Source of the DNA: an uncultured Muribaculaceae bacterium
GTDB lineage: Bacteria > Bacteroidota > Bacteroidia > Bacteroidales > Muribaculaceae
Assembly (NCBI GenBank): GCA_905209725.1
Contig: CAJLTZ010000016.1
Coordinates: 1 to 34,734, forward strand
Direction: 5' to 3'
DNA: 34,734 nucleotides
Below are positions 24,232 through 32,401 of the stretch, piece by piece; the stretch's first letter is position 1; each line of letters opens with the position of its first letter. The notes under the pieces are model-generated. The model made no database searches. It was given only the letters and a program-made list of their open reading frames with translations, and was not told where the DNA came from. Both the position numbers and the translations under genes were made by a program.

Positions 24232-25041
24232 TCACAAATAAGCCCTGATTTCAGACGCTATCTCATCAAAGGTTTTCCCTTCGGCCCGCCATTGCTTGAG
24301 GGTGGCGTGCGCTATCGGCTCGTGGAAGATCACCTTGAATCGCTTCCCGCGAGATTCCACAACCTCAGCCGGAAGCATCACCTGCTCCAGATTGAAAGGA
24401 ATGTGCAAGCGCTTCCGCCAACGGGCCAGTTTATAGAATTTACGCCGGTTCTCGCCGATGAAGGTCACCGGCACTACATCCCTCCCGGATTCCAGCGCCT
24501 TCACCACAAAGGATTTCTGCCACGCTAAATCCGCTATCTTTCCCGATGGTTGCAACCGCGAAACCAATCCCGCCGGGAATACAAGTATCTGCTTATCCTC
24601 CGACGCATAGGCTTCATTGATGGCGCGCGCCGATTCGCGCCCCTGCGCCCCGAATTTATTGATCGGGAGAAACACCGGCCTCAACGGCTCCACATTCATC
24701 AGCAGGTCATTCACCAAAAATGCGATTCTCGCGTCTCCAAATTTCTTCCCAAGGGCAAGTATCAACCCGATGCCGTCAAGGCCGCCAAGGGGATGATTTG
24801 ACGCAAATACATACCTCCCATCATCCGCCAGTTTGTCCATACCTTCCACTTCAAGCCCAAGCGAGAAATATTCATAGGTCTTTTCCGCAAATTCAGAACC
24901 CGTGGAGGGATATGTGGCGCGCAACACTCCATTCAGTTCATCCTGACGGATGAGCCGCTCAAGCCAACCCACAATAAAGCCCGGCAAATGAAGCCCGCGC
25001 GCCTTTAGAATCTGCTTGAGGTCTATCTGAATCAGTTTCAT
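24232..25041 (-). CDS. PlsC-type lysophospholipid/aminolipid acyltransferase
   Basis: A 269-aa predicted membrane-associated acyltransferase. The catalytic block reads SNHPLGGLDG (His83 to Asp89), i.e. HX5D rather than the usual HX4D, as seen in the 'putative hemolysin' (COG3176-like) branch with HPxGGxD/EG. The FPAGLVSR segment (about 155-162) matches the glycerol-phosphate binding motif 'FPEGTRS'. These enzymes acylate lysophospholipids or amino-acid lipids such as ornithine and glycine lipids. Which of these applies cannot be decided here. It starts upstream of a tandem-repeat spacer and ends flush against thyA. Confidence 0.82.
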   Translation of the reverse strand: MKLIQIDLKQILKARGLHLPGFIVGWLERLIRQDELNGVLRATYPSTGSEFAEKTYEYFSLGLEVEGMDKLADDGRYVFASNHPLGGLDGIGLILALGKKFGDARIAFLVNDLLMNVEPLRPVFLPINKFGAQGRESARAINEAYASEDKQILVFPAGLVSRLQPSGKIADLAWQKSFVVKALESGRDVVPVTFIGENRRKFYKLARWRKRLHIPFNLEQVMLPAEVVESRGKRFKVIFHEPIAHATLKQWRAEGKTFDEIASEIRAYL

Positions 25042-25061
25042 CTTCTAAATCTAAAATTCTA

Positions 25062-25140
25062 TCCCCAATCCTAATCCCCAATCCTAATCCCCAATCCTAA
25101 TCCCCAATCCCTAATTCCTAATTCCTAATTCCTAATTCCC
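25062..25140. repeat. Short tandem repeats between obg and the acyltransferase
   Basis: Four near-perfect 13-bp units (tccccaatcctaa, 25062 to about 25114, the last with one extra c) run into four 7-bp units (ttcctaa) ending near 25140. The array fills the whole spacer upstream of the acyltransferase gene, so slippage could alter its leader length. Confidence 0.8.
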
Positions 25141-25143
25141 TAA

Positions 25144-26313
25144 TCAATTCACACTCGACTCCTCATCCCAGAATTCCGATTCCCAGTCTTCATCGGTCTC
25201 TGGCATCTGCTGTTCATCGTCGTCAATCTCCGGCTGATCGAAGATGAAATTGTCCTCCTCTTCCACGCGATGACGCACATCGAGAGGCCTGTGGGTAATA
25301 TGGAAGTCTGAGACATTATCCTCGGAGTTGATCTCGCGCCAGAGCAGATCCTTGAGCTCTGTGAGCCCCTGTCCGGTCACCGCCGATATGAATACCGTAG
25401 GGATATCCTTAGGCAGCGTAGCGGCTATCTCATCGCGAAGTTCATCATCAAGCATATCCGCTTTCGTCACTGCAAGCACTCGGCATTTGTCGGCAAGGTC
25501 GGGATTGAATTCACGAAGTTCGTGCAGCAACACCTCATAATCGTGAGCGATGTCATCAGAGTCGGCCGGGACCATAAAGAGAAGCACCGCATTGCGCTCG
25601 ATATGCCTCAGGAATCTAAGGCCAAGACCCTTCCCCTCCGATGCTCCCTCGATGATTCCGGGGATATCGGCCATCACGAATGAATTGCCTCCACGATAGT
25701 CCACGATGCCAAGCGACGGCTCCATCGTGGTGAAAGGATAGTCTGCGATCTTGGGTTTCGCGGCCGAGAGCGCGGAGAGGAGCGTCGACTTGCCGGCATT
25801 GGGAAATCCAACAAGACCCACATCTCCCAGCAGCTTTAACTCAAGCACCACAGCCTTCTCGATGGCAGGCTGACCAGGCTGCGCATAGCGCGGAGCGCGG
25901 TTGGTGGATGTGGCGAAATGGCAGTTGCCAAGCCCCCCCTTGCCGCCGCGCAGCAGATTGATTTCCTGCCCGTCCTCCGTCACCTCACAGAGGAATTCCC
26001 CGGAGTCAGCATCAAAGACCGCCGTGCCCACTGGCACCTCAATCACGCGGTCCTCGCCATCGCTGCCGTGGCTGCGGTTGGCGCCACCGCTCTGGCCGTT
26101 GGTGGCGAACACGTGCCGCTGATAGCGAAGCGGAAGCAATGTCCACATATGAGAGTTGCCCCGCAATATGATATGGCCTCCTCGGCCTCCGTCGCCGCCG
26201 TCAGGACCCCCTTTCGGTATATATTTCGCACGGTGATAATGATGCGAACCGGCGCCACCCTTCCCAGAGCGGCATAGTATCTTCACATAATCTATAAAAT
26301 TCGAATCTGCCAT
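25144..26313 (-). CDS. obgE: GTPase Obg
   Basis: Obg/CgtA is a ribosome-associated GTPase involved in 50S assembly and stress responses. The 389-aa protein shows the glycine-rich Obg fold (1-155, YIPKGGPDGGDGGRGG, RGGKGGLGN). The G domain has G1 GFPNAGKST, G3 DIPGIIEGA and G4 VTKADM. An acidic C-terminal tail follows (about 340-389, EEEDNFIFDQPEIDDDEQQ), common in this family. All nucleotide-binding motifs are intact. Confidence 0.97.
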   Translation of the reverse strand: MADSNFIDYVKILCRSGKGGAGSHHYHRAKYIPKGGPDGGDGGRGGHIILRGNSHMWTLLPLRYQRHVFATNGQSGGANRSHGSDGEDRVIEVPVGTAVFDADSGEFLCEVTEDGQEINLLRGGKGGLGNCHFATSTNRAPRYAQPGQPAIEKAVVLELKLLGDVGLVGFPNAGKSTLLSALSAAKPKIADYPFTTMEPSLGIVDYRGGNSFVMADIPGIIEGASEGKGLGLRFLRHIERNAVLLFMVPADSDDIAHDYEVLLHELREFNPDLADKCRVLAVTKADMLDDELRDEIAATLPKDIPTVFISAVTGQGLTELKDLLWREINSEDNVSDFHITHRPLDVRHRVEEEDNFIFDQPEIDDDEQQMPETDEDWESEFWDEESSVN

Positions 26314-26337
26314 AATTTCTAAACTCTAAATTCAAAA

Positions 26338-27246
26338 TCATTTCGGAATCGCCTCCCTATCAGTATAAAGCCTTTGCATGGCATTGAGTTCATCCTGCAT
26401 CATCAGAATCAGCTCCAGCGGCTCAAGAACCTTCACAGCCGACCCATAACCAAGCAATTCATGCACAAGCTCATAATTCAATTTCAGCCTATAAGTGAAC
26501 ACTGAATAATCATCGTGCAGAGTCTCCTCTTGCGTGGCGTGGAATGGGAGCGCCCGGAAATATTTCGCCTGTACCGGAGTGGTCATTATCTTCACAGTCC
26601 GCACAGGTGCCTTTGAAACAGTGATTCCAATCATATTCTCAAAGAATTTTCCGGGCGTCACCGGCGGCAGTTCGAAATGCTCCGGAAGGCTCGCCATCTC
26701 CTTGATGCGGTCGAGCGCATAGGTGCGGATATCATTGCTCTTCTCCCGAAGCCCCACCATATACCAGCGCTGCTTATATCTCTTCACAAAATAGGGACTG
26801 AACACAATCCCCGTCTCCGGCCGTGTGCGTGAGAATCCGGCGTAAGTGAATTTCACCTTCGTCGCCGCCCCGATTGATGTCAGCACCGTTGGCAGAAACT
26901 CACGCGCCGAAGGAACATCCTCCACAGCAACCCTGTCCGCAGGTATCGAACTCTCCTTAAGCGCGCTGTTAACCGCATAAGATTCCAGCAGCCAGTTGGT
27001 GACCACCCTATTCTGAGCCTGCGAACCGGAGTCGATATAATATTTCCCTGTCTGGTCGCAATTAATGTCGATATGGAAATTCTCCTCGATGCCGCGCCGA
27101 TAATAGAAAAACGTGCGTTCGGGAATAGGATTGCCATCGGAATGCACCGAACGAATCCAAAGCTCATTCAACTCAGCACGCGACAACCGCCCATATCGAT
27201 TGAGCGTATCCACAATCCAGACATATTTATTAATCAATTCCTTCAT
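26338..27246 (-). CDS. WYL-domain transcriptional regulator
   Basis: A 302-aa predicted cytoplasmic DNA-binding regulator. The N terminus (1-75) has a winged-helix-like segment (RYGRLSRAELNELWIRS...ERTFFYYRRGIEENF). The WYL sensor domain spans about 120-190 (VKFTYAGF, YFVKRYKQRWYMVGLRE), and a WCX-like C-terminal domain completes the protein. WYL proteins respond to nucleic acids or nucleotides and often control DNA-damage or defence genes. No such target genes are adjacent, and the regulated genes are unknown. It is probably monocistronic, 24 nt upstream of obg on the same strand. Confidence 0.88.
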   Translation of the reverse strand: MKELINKYVWIVDTLNRYGRLSRAELNELWIRSVHSDGNPIPERTFFYYRRGIEENFHIDINCDQTGKYYIDSGSQAQNRVVTNWLLESYAVNSALKESSIPADRVAVEDVPSAREFLPTVLTSIGAATKVKFTYAGFSRTRPETGIVFSPYFVKRYKQRWYMVGLREKSNDIRTYALDRIKEMASLPEHFELPPVTPGKFFENMIGITVSKAPVRTVKIMTTPVQAKYFRALPFHATQEETLHDDYSVFTYRLKLNYELVHELLGYGSAVKVLEPLELILMMQDELNAMQRLYTDREAIPK

Positions 27247-27318
27247 CCCATCAAAATTTATCCTCCCAATCCTCCCCAGTCATCCCCGCATTCCCCCAAG
27301 CGAATCCGTCCCAAGCTT

Positions 27319-27352
27319 AAGCCGCTTGCGGCTTCAAAGTCGCGGAGCGACT
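27319..27352. repeat. Paired intergenic palindromes
   Basis: aagccgcttgcggctt (27319-27334) is followed by agtcgc-gga-gcgact (27338-27352), then gcactat and tatccctcag. The second unit and its downstream words recur near 16833-16960 and 33294-33340. Confidence 0.6.
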
Positions 27353-27552
27353 GCACTATAAAAATATCTATCCCTCAGCGAGATAAATAAAATTTTAAAG
27401 AATTTTACAAATTTTATTCCCCTGATCAAGAACATTCCCGCCAAAAGCAATGTTATATTCTCGAAAGGTTATTAAAGAAAGCCACAGTATGAATATACTG
27501 CTGTTATAAGCGTTCTGAAAAAGTTGTTATTGTTGTTTTAATTGAAGAAAGA

Positions 27553-27572
27553 AGGCCGACGTGAGTCGGCCT
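27553..27572 (-). terminator. Bidirectional intrinsic terminator downstream of rmlB
   Basis: A perfect 8-bp stem aggccgac/gtcggcct with a gtga loop is flanked by A-rich and T-rich tracts on both sides. It lies about 60 nt past the rmlB stop. It could also end a plus-strand small transcript. Confidence 0.8.
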
Positions 27573-27633
27573 ATTTCTTTTTGACCAAAATCCCCCAAAT
27601 CGCCAATCAGAAAGAATCTTCAATCAAAGAGGA

Positions 27634-28764
27634 TTATCTCCCCTTGTACATCCGGTCGTAATATTTCTCGTAATCGCCCGATGTGATATTGTCAAGCCAT
27701 TCCTGGTTCTCAAGATACCATTTCACAGTCTTCTCGATTCCCTCCTCAAATTGCAGCGACGGTTCCCAACCGAGTTCCCTCTGCAGTTTGCGCGAGTCGA
27801 TAGCATAGCGCATATCATGCCCCTTGCGGTCGGTGACATAAGTGATCAGATCATCCGAATAGCCCTCAGGATTACCTAAAAGCCTGTCCACAGTCTTTAT
27901 CACCACGCGGATAAGGTCGATATTCTTCCATTCGTTGAAACCGCCGATATTATAGGTCTCGGCAGGCTTCCCCTTGTGGAATATAAGGTCGATGGCGCGG
28001 GCATGGTCCTCTACGTAGAGCCAGTCGCGAACATTCTCACCCTTGCCATATACCGGCAGCGGCTTGCGGTGGCGGATATTGTTGATGAAGAGAGGAATCA
28101 GTTTCTCCGGGAATTGATAGGGGCCATAATTGTTGGAGCAATTGGTCACTATCGACGGCATGCCGTAGGTGTCGTGATAGGCGCGCACGAAATGGTCGCT
28201 CGCTGCCTTAGAGGCCGAATAGGGCGAATGTGGATTATATTTCGTGGTCTCCAGAAAGAATTCCGACCCGAATGCCAGATGATGCTGCGACGAGGAGGCA
28301 GTTGTGGTGAATGGCGACGCGATTCCCTCCGGATCAGTCAGCTCCAGCGCCCCATAAACCTCATCCGTGGAGATATGGTAGAAGAGCTTCCCCTCATAGC
28401 GCTCGGGCAGCGACTCCCAGTAGATCTTAGCAGCCTGAAGCAGCGAAAGCGTTCCCATCACATTCGTGCGGGCGAATGTGAACGGGTCAAGGATTGAACG
28501 GTCCACATGGCTCTCAGCAGCAAGGTGGATGATGCCTTCAACCTTATACTTCTCGATTATCTCGCGCATCTTGTCGAAATCGCAGATATCGGCGCGCACG
28601 AATGTATAATTCGGCGCATTCTCTATATCCTTTAGATTGGCAAGGTTGCCGGCATAGGTAAGCTTATCAAGGCAAACAATATGATAATCAGGATATTTGC
28701 TCACAAAAAGACGCACCACATGCGAACCGATAAATCCCGCACCCCCGGTGATAAGTATATTCAT
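27634..28764 (-). CDS. rfbB: dTDP-glucose 4,6-dehydratase
   Basis: RmlB/RfbB converts dTDP-glucose to dTDP-4-keto-6-deoxyglucose, an early step toward dTDP-rhamnose and other deoxysugars for surface polysaccharide. The 376-aa protein is an extended SDR with the NAD motif GGAGFIGSH, the active-site STDEVYG, the catalytic YSASKAA and NVRDWLYVEDHA. It starts at ATG 28764; the in-frame TTG at 28782 is less likely. It contains a ~20-residue insertion after DEVYG (through FTTTASSSQHHLAFGSEFFLETTKYNPHSPYS), as in some Bacteroides RmlB. No rmlA, rmlC or rmlD lies in the window. It follows gmd, probably in one operon, and ends before a strong terminator. Confidence 0.95.
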   Translation of the reverse strand: MNILITGGAGFIGSHVVRLFVSKYPDYHIVCLDKLTYAGNLANLKDIENAPNYTFVRADICDFDKMREIIEKYKVEGIIHLAAESHVDRSILDPFTFARTNVMGTLSLLQAAKIYWESLPERYEGKLFYHISTDEVYGALELTDPEGIASPFTTTASSSQHHLAFGSEFFLETTKYNPHSPYSASKAASDHFVRAYHDTYGMPSIVTNCSNNYGPYQFPEKLIPLFINNIRHRKPLPVYGKGENVRDWLYVEDHARAIDLIFHKGKPAETYNIGGFNEWKNIDLIRVVIKTVDRLLGNPEGYSDDLITYVTDRKGHDMRYAIDSRKLQRELGWEPSLQFEEGIEKTVKWYLENQEWLDNITSGDYEKYYDRMYKGR

Positions 28765-28785
28765 AACCTTAAGTTTTTTCAATCT

Positions 28786-29874
28786 CTATTTCACAATCCC
28801 CTTTTCAAGATATTCGGCAAGATTTGTCTTTACCGAATCTCCGGCGCGCTCCACAGCCACCTTGGCCATATCAGCATCTACCATGATATTCACAAGCTGC
28901 TCGAAGGGCGTTTTCGAGGGATTCCAGCCAAGTTTGCTCTTAGCCTTTGTCGGGTCACCGAGCAGATTCACCACATCCGTGGGGCGATAGAAATCAGGCG
29001 AAACCTCTACAAGCGTCTTCCCTGTGGCCATATCGATTCCCTTTTCGTCAGGGCCTTCTCCCTCCCAGCGTAGTTCAATTCCCACGCGGCGGAACGCCAA
29101 CTGGCAGAAGTCGCGAACGGAATGCTGCACGCCCGTGGCTATCACATAGTCGTCAGGCTTCGGCTGCTGAAGAATCAGCCACATGCACTCCACATAGTCC
29201 GGCGCATATCCCCAGTCGCGCAGCGACGACAGATTCCCCAAATAGAGCTTATCCTGCTTACCCTGCGCTATGCGGGCTGCCGCAAGCGATATCTTACGCG
29301 TCACGAAGGTCTCCCCGCGCCGCTCCGATTCATGGTTGAATAGAATCCCGGAGCAGGCATACATGTGGTATGCCTCACGATATTCCCTCACTATCCAGAA
29401 GCCATAAAGCTTGGCCACTGCATAAGGACTATAGGGATGGAAGGGCGTCTCCTCATTCTGCGGAACCTGCTCCACCTTACCGTAGAGCTCCGATGTGGAA
29501 GCCTGATAGAAGCGGCACGTCTCCGTGAGGCCGCAAACCCTTATCGCCTCTAAAAGTCGCAACACGCCCGTGGCATCGATATTGGCCGTATATTCCGGCG
29601 AATCAAACGACACCTGCACATGGCTCTGCGCGGCAAGATTATATATCTCGTCAGGACGCACGTTCCCGACTATCTTTATTATTGACATTGAGTCGGACAG
29701 ATCCCCGTAATGCAGATGGAAATGGGGATGTCCCTCCAAATGGGCTATCCTCTCGCGGAAATCCACCGACGAGCGGCGGATGATACCATGCACGTCATAA
29801 CCCTTCTCGAGAAGAAACTCAGCGAGAAAAGACCCGTCCTGGCCTGTGATACCCGTGATTAGCGCTTTTTTCAT
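28786..29874 (-). CDS. gmd: GDP-mannose 4,6-dehydratase
   Basis: Gmd forms GDP-4-keto-6-deoxymannose, the precursor of GDP-fucose and GDP-rhamnose. The 362-aa protein has the NADP motif GITGQDGSFLAEFLL, the RRSS cofactor segment, ASTSELYGKV, catalytic YSPYAVAKLYG and the NHESERRGETFVTRKI substrate motif. Its usual partner, GDP-fucose synthase (fcl), is not next to it; rmlB follows instead. A clear Bacteroidota promoter lies about 20 nt upstream. Gmd and RmlB together suggest supply of 6-deoxysugars to the cell surface. Confidence 0.97.
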   Translation of the reverse strand: MKKALITGITGQDGSFLAEFLLEKGYDVHGIIRRSSVDFRERIAHLEGHPHFHLHYGDLSDSMSIIKIVGNVRPDEIYNLAAQSHVQVSFDSPEYTANIDATGVLRLLEAIRVCGLTETCRFYQASTSELYGKVEQVPQNEETPFHPYSPYAVAKLYGFWIVREYREAYHMYACSGILFNHESERRGETFVTRKISLAAARIAQGKQDKLYLGNLSSLRDWGYAPDYVECMWLILQQPKPDDYVIATGVQHSVRDFCQLAFRRVGIELRWEGEGPDEKGIDMATGKTLVEVSPDFYRPTDVVNLLGDPTKAKSKLGWNPSKTPFEQLVNIMVDADMAKVAVERAGDSVKTNLAEYLEKGIVK

Positions 29875-29893
29875 TTCTTATTCCTTAGATTCG

Positions 29894-29925
29894 CAAATTT
29901 AAGAAAAAAATGCGGATACTGCAAA
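29894..29925 (-). promoter_or_regulatory. Promoter of gmd-rmlB
   Basis: Minus-strand TTTG (29925-29922), a 20-nt gap and TAAATTTG (29901-29894) fit the Bacteroidota consensus. The leader before gmd would be only about 15 nt. Confidence 0.65.
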
Positions 29926-29980
29926 ATCCCCGCACTTCCACACTTTCAATCAGCAGAATTATGGCTAAAGTTATGCCCCC

Positions 29981-30772
29981 CTACTGGCAGATTCTCTGCG
30001 TAAGAGAGATGAAATCCTCCACTGAAAGCCGCTCCGGACGGAGCGTCAGCATCGGGTCGCTGAGCAGTTCGCTGCCGGGCTTTATAAGCCCCGATAGGGA
30101 ATTGCGCAAGGTCTTGCGCCGCTGACCGAAGGCCGTCTTTACCACGCGCTTGAATGCGGCCTCGTCGCATCCCAGATCAGTGCGTGAGTTGCGCGTAAGC
30201 CTCAGCACCCCCGATCTCACCTTGGGCGGCGGAGTAAACACAAAGGGCTCCACCGTGAAGAGATATTCGCAATCATACCATGCCTGAAGCAACACCGACA
30301 ATATGCCACGCGACCGGCTCCCCGGAGCCGCGCAGATCCGCTCCGCCACCTCCTTCTGAAGCATCCCCGAAACCACCGGCATCCGCTCCCTGTAATCAAG
30401 AACCCGGAAGAATATCTGCGATGATATATTATAGGGATAGTTGCCGATAAGCGCAAATTCCGAAGGGAATAGAGTGGAGAGGTCCATCTTCAGGAAATCG
30501 CCCTCTATCACATTGAGTTGCGGATATAGTTTGGCAAGAAATTCTACCGATTCGGAGTCGAGTTCCACGGCTCGTACTTCCCTGCCGCTGTCGAGCAGAT
30601 ATTTGGTGAGCACGCCCATGCCGGGACCTATCTCCAAAATCGGAAGCGTGCCCCATTCCGGTGCGTGCGCCGGAGGCAGTTCCGATGCATCTATGGTCTG
30701 CGCTATCTTGCGGGCCACATCCTCATCCTTGAGAAAATGCTGCCCTAACGATTTTTTCGGACGTACGTTCAT
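29981..30772 (-). CDS. rsmA: 16S rRNA (adenine1518/1519) dimethyltransferase
   Basis: RsmA/KsgA dimethylates two adjacent adenines in helix 45 of 16S rRNA during 30S maturation. The 263-aa protein begins with the family hallmark KKSLGQHFLKDEDV, has the SAM motif EIGPGMGVLTKYLL and the catalytic motif NYPYNIS (NLPYNIS in most homologues, so Tyr replaces Leu). It is the last gene of the FKBP cluster, starting one nucleotide after the upstream stop. Confidence 0.97.
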   Translation of the reverse strand: MNVRPKKSLGQHFLKDEDVARKIAQTIDASELPPAHAPEWGTLPILEIGPGMGVLTKYLLDSGREVRAVELDSESVEFLAKLYPQLNVIEGDFLKMDLSTLFPSEFALIGNYPYNISSQIFFRVLDYRERMPVVSGMLQKEVAERICAAPGSRSRGILSVLLQAWYDCEYLFTVEPFVFTPPPKVRSGVLRLTRNSRTDLGCDEAAFKRVVKTAFGQRRKTLRNSLSGLIKPGSELLSDPMLTLRPERLSVEDFISLTQRICQ

Positions 30773-30773
30773 A

Positions 30774-31664
30774 TCAATGTATCACAGGTAATTTGTTCGA
30801 ATCCAGTCCATTCCCCTCTGTCACAATGTCATTGAGCGTAATGGTCACCACCACCGGGTCGGCCGGCTCGAGATTCATCACATCGGCCCTGCGACCGAAC
30901 AATGCAAGCGCCGACGTCAGGAATGTGGCTCTTCCACCCTTGCTGAGCTGGCAGAAGGCCGTGATGAGCACTTCCGGCATCCCTTTCGAGCCCACCACCA
31001 TCTGGTCGGGAGAGGGGATGCCGATATCATCGCCGTTGATGCGAGCATAGTCCACAGCGGCATATATCTGCTGGCCACGCTTTGCCTTGGGCCCCTCCCC
31101 GGGTTTCTGCAGACGGCAATAAAGGTTGTCGCTGATTTTTGAATAGTGACCCAATGTTGCCTCCTTGCGGATGGCCTCGAGTGCCTCCTTGCGGTCGCTC
31201 ACCTCTTTCTTCGCCTTGAAACGGTCGAGTATCTCGTAGAAGTCCTGCTGCACCTGCAATTCATCCTGGTCATAATCATCCCGCAAGCCGTACTGGAAAC
31301 CGTCGAGCACCATCTCCTTGTCTATATCCAGGTTATAACGTACCTTCATGGTCTCCATTATGTTGGCAAGGCGCAGGCCCATGCGGCGGCCTGCATTATA
31401 TGCAGGGTCGTTGTCGCGCACGGCGTGCAGGGCGTCCTCAACACCCTCCAGATAACTGTCAATCTGGTCGCGATGGCGGTAAACGGTGTCGCTCGTGGCA
31501 TATTGCCAGTATTCATGAGCCTTCATCCGCCCGAACAGATAAGCCACAGAGTCGGCTGCATCAGCATTGCGGATCTCCGACAGCTCCCGCCCCGTGTTGT
31601 CATGACATGAGATTAGTGGCAGCGCCAGCAGGGCGCTCAAAAAGACATGTGTAAGTTTGTGCAT
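30774..31664 (-). CDS. FKBP-like lipoprotein with degenerate isomerase domain
   Basis: A 296-aa predicted lipoprotein with lipobox LISC (Cys20). Residues ~30-170 resemble the FKBP N-terminal helical dimerisation domain (SVAYLFGRM; AYNAGRRMGLRLANIMETM). Residues ~185-290 align in layout with an FKBP domain (ISDNLYCRLQKPGEGPKAKRGQQIYAAVDYARINGDDI). They lack the FDSS and the aromatic residues that form the prolyl-isomerase pocket in the neighbouring genes. It is probably a non-catalytic chaperone or scaffold. It starts 3 nt after the small lipoprotein gene. Confidence 0.8.
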   Translation of the reverse strand: MHKLTHVFLSALLALPLISCHDNTGRELSEIRNADAADSVAYLFGRMKAHEYWQYATSDTVYRHRDQIDSYLEGVEDALHAVRDNDPAYNAGRRMGLRLANIMETMKVRYNLDIDKEMVLDGFQYGLRDDYDQDELQVQQDFYEILDRFKAKKEVSDRKEALEAIRKEATLGHYSKISDNLYCRLQKPGEGPKAKRGQQIYAAVDYARINGDDIGIPSPDQMVVGSKGMPEVLITAFCQLSKGGRATFLTSALALFGRRADVMNLEPADPVVVTITLNDIVTEGNGLDSNKLPVIH

Positions 31665-31667
31665 TTC

Positions 31668-31856
31668 TCAATAGTTAATGGTGTCGGTTGTCACGGTGTC
31701 TGTGGCGGCTGGAGCTATCTCCACCTCCACGGTGTCGCCCGTGGGCTCCATATTCTGCATCGTGCGCCCCTTGCAGGCTCCGAATAGCAGCGAAACGGCC
31801 GCCGTCGCGACAAGAATCGCGGCGGCAGCCTTTTTACGGTTGCGGTTGGTTGTCAT
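31668..31856 (-). CDS. Tiny lipoprotein
   Basis: A 62-aa protein with a basic N terminus (MTTNRNRKKAAAA), a hydrophobic helix and lipobox LFGAC (Cys28). A Thr/Asp/Val-rich, unstructured tail follows. Its function is not known. It is packed between two FKBP-type genes with gaps of only a few nucleotides, so it is translated with them. Short lipoproteins like this can be accessory or spacer proteins, but nothing here shows which. Confidence 0.65.
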   Translation of the reverse strand: MTTNRNRKKAAAAILVATAAVSLLFGACKGRTMQNMEPTGDTVEVEIAPAATDTVTTDTINY

Positions 31857-31858
31857 CT

Positions 31859-32401
31859 TTAGTTAACCTTGATGAGTTCTACGGTGAAAATCAGGTCGGC
31901 TGCAGGCGGTATCACAGGAGGATTGCCATTAGGCCCATACGCGATGTCGGAGGGAATGTAGAAGATCGTAGTGCCCCCCTCTTTCATCAACTGAAGGCCC
32001 TCTGTCCAACCGGCTATCACCTGGTTGAGCGGGAATGTGGCGGGTTCGCCACGTGCCACGCTCGAGTCGAACACTGTGCCGTCGAGAAGCTGGCCGGTAT
32101 AATGCACGGTGACTTCATCCGTGGCCTTCGGCGACTTGCCTGTGCCCTCTTTCATCACCATATACTTCAGTCCTGACGGTGTCACGGCGAAGGTGGTATC
32201 GGTGGCCACGTCGCTCTTGCGTGCGCCATCCTTGAAAATCTGTGCCAGAGAGTCGAGTTCCTGTGCCGGCTCTGAATCCTGATTGAGCACTTCCTCAACA
32301 GCTGCCGTGTCGCTTTCTGCATTCTTCTGCTTCTGCGAGCAGGATATCATTCCCGGAAGCGCCGCTGCACAAAGCGCTATTGCTATCGCTTGCTTTCTCA
32401 T
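31859..32401 (-). CDS. FKBP-type peptidyl-prolyl isomerase lipoprotein
   Basis: A 180-aa predicted periplasm- or surface-facing lipoprotein. The lipobox is MISC (Cys21). A charged linker is followed by a complete FKBP domain (about 70-180) with VTVHYTGQLLDGTVFDSS, PATFPLNQVIAGWTEGLQLM and FYIPSDIAYG. The pocket residues are present, so isomerase activity is likely. It shares long identical stretches with the next gene upstream, indicating tandem duplication. Its ATG overlaps the previous stop as ATGA. Confidence 0.92.
   Translation of the reverse strand: MRKQAIAIALCAAALPGMISCSQKQKNAESDTAAVEEVLNQDSEPAQELDSLAQIFKDGARKSDVATDTTFAVTPSGLKYMVMKEGTGKSPKATDEVTVHYTGQLLDGTVFDSSVARGEPATFPLNQVIAGWTEGLQLMKEGGTTIFYIPSDIAYGPNGNPPVIPPAADLIFTVELIKVN

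Larger units (their letters stand above)
27247..27633. other. 387-nt spacer between the WYL gene and rmlB
   Basis: It holds two adjacent palindromes (27319-27334 and 27338-27352), an A/T-rich stretch, a possible 19-codon plus-strand ORF (27450-27509) and a strong bidirectional terminator (27553-27572). No further gene is supported. Confidence 0.55.

Noticed and set aside
25062..25140. CRISPR array
   Set aside because: Units are 13 and 7 bp with no spacers between them, and no cas genes are present.
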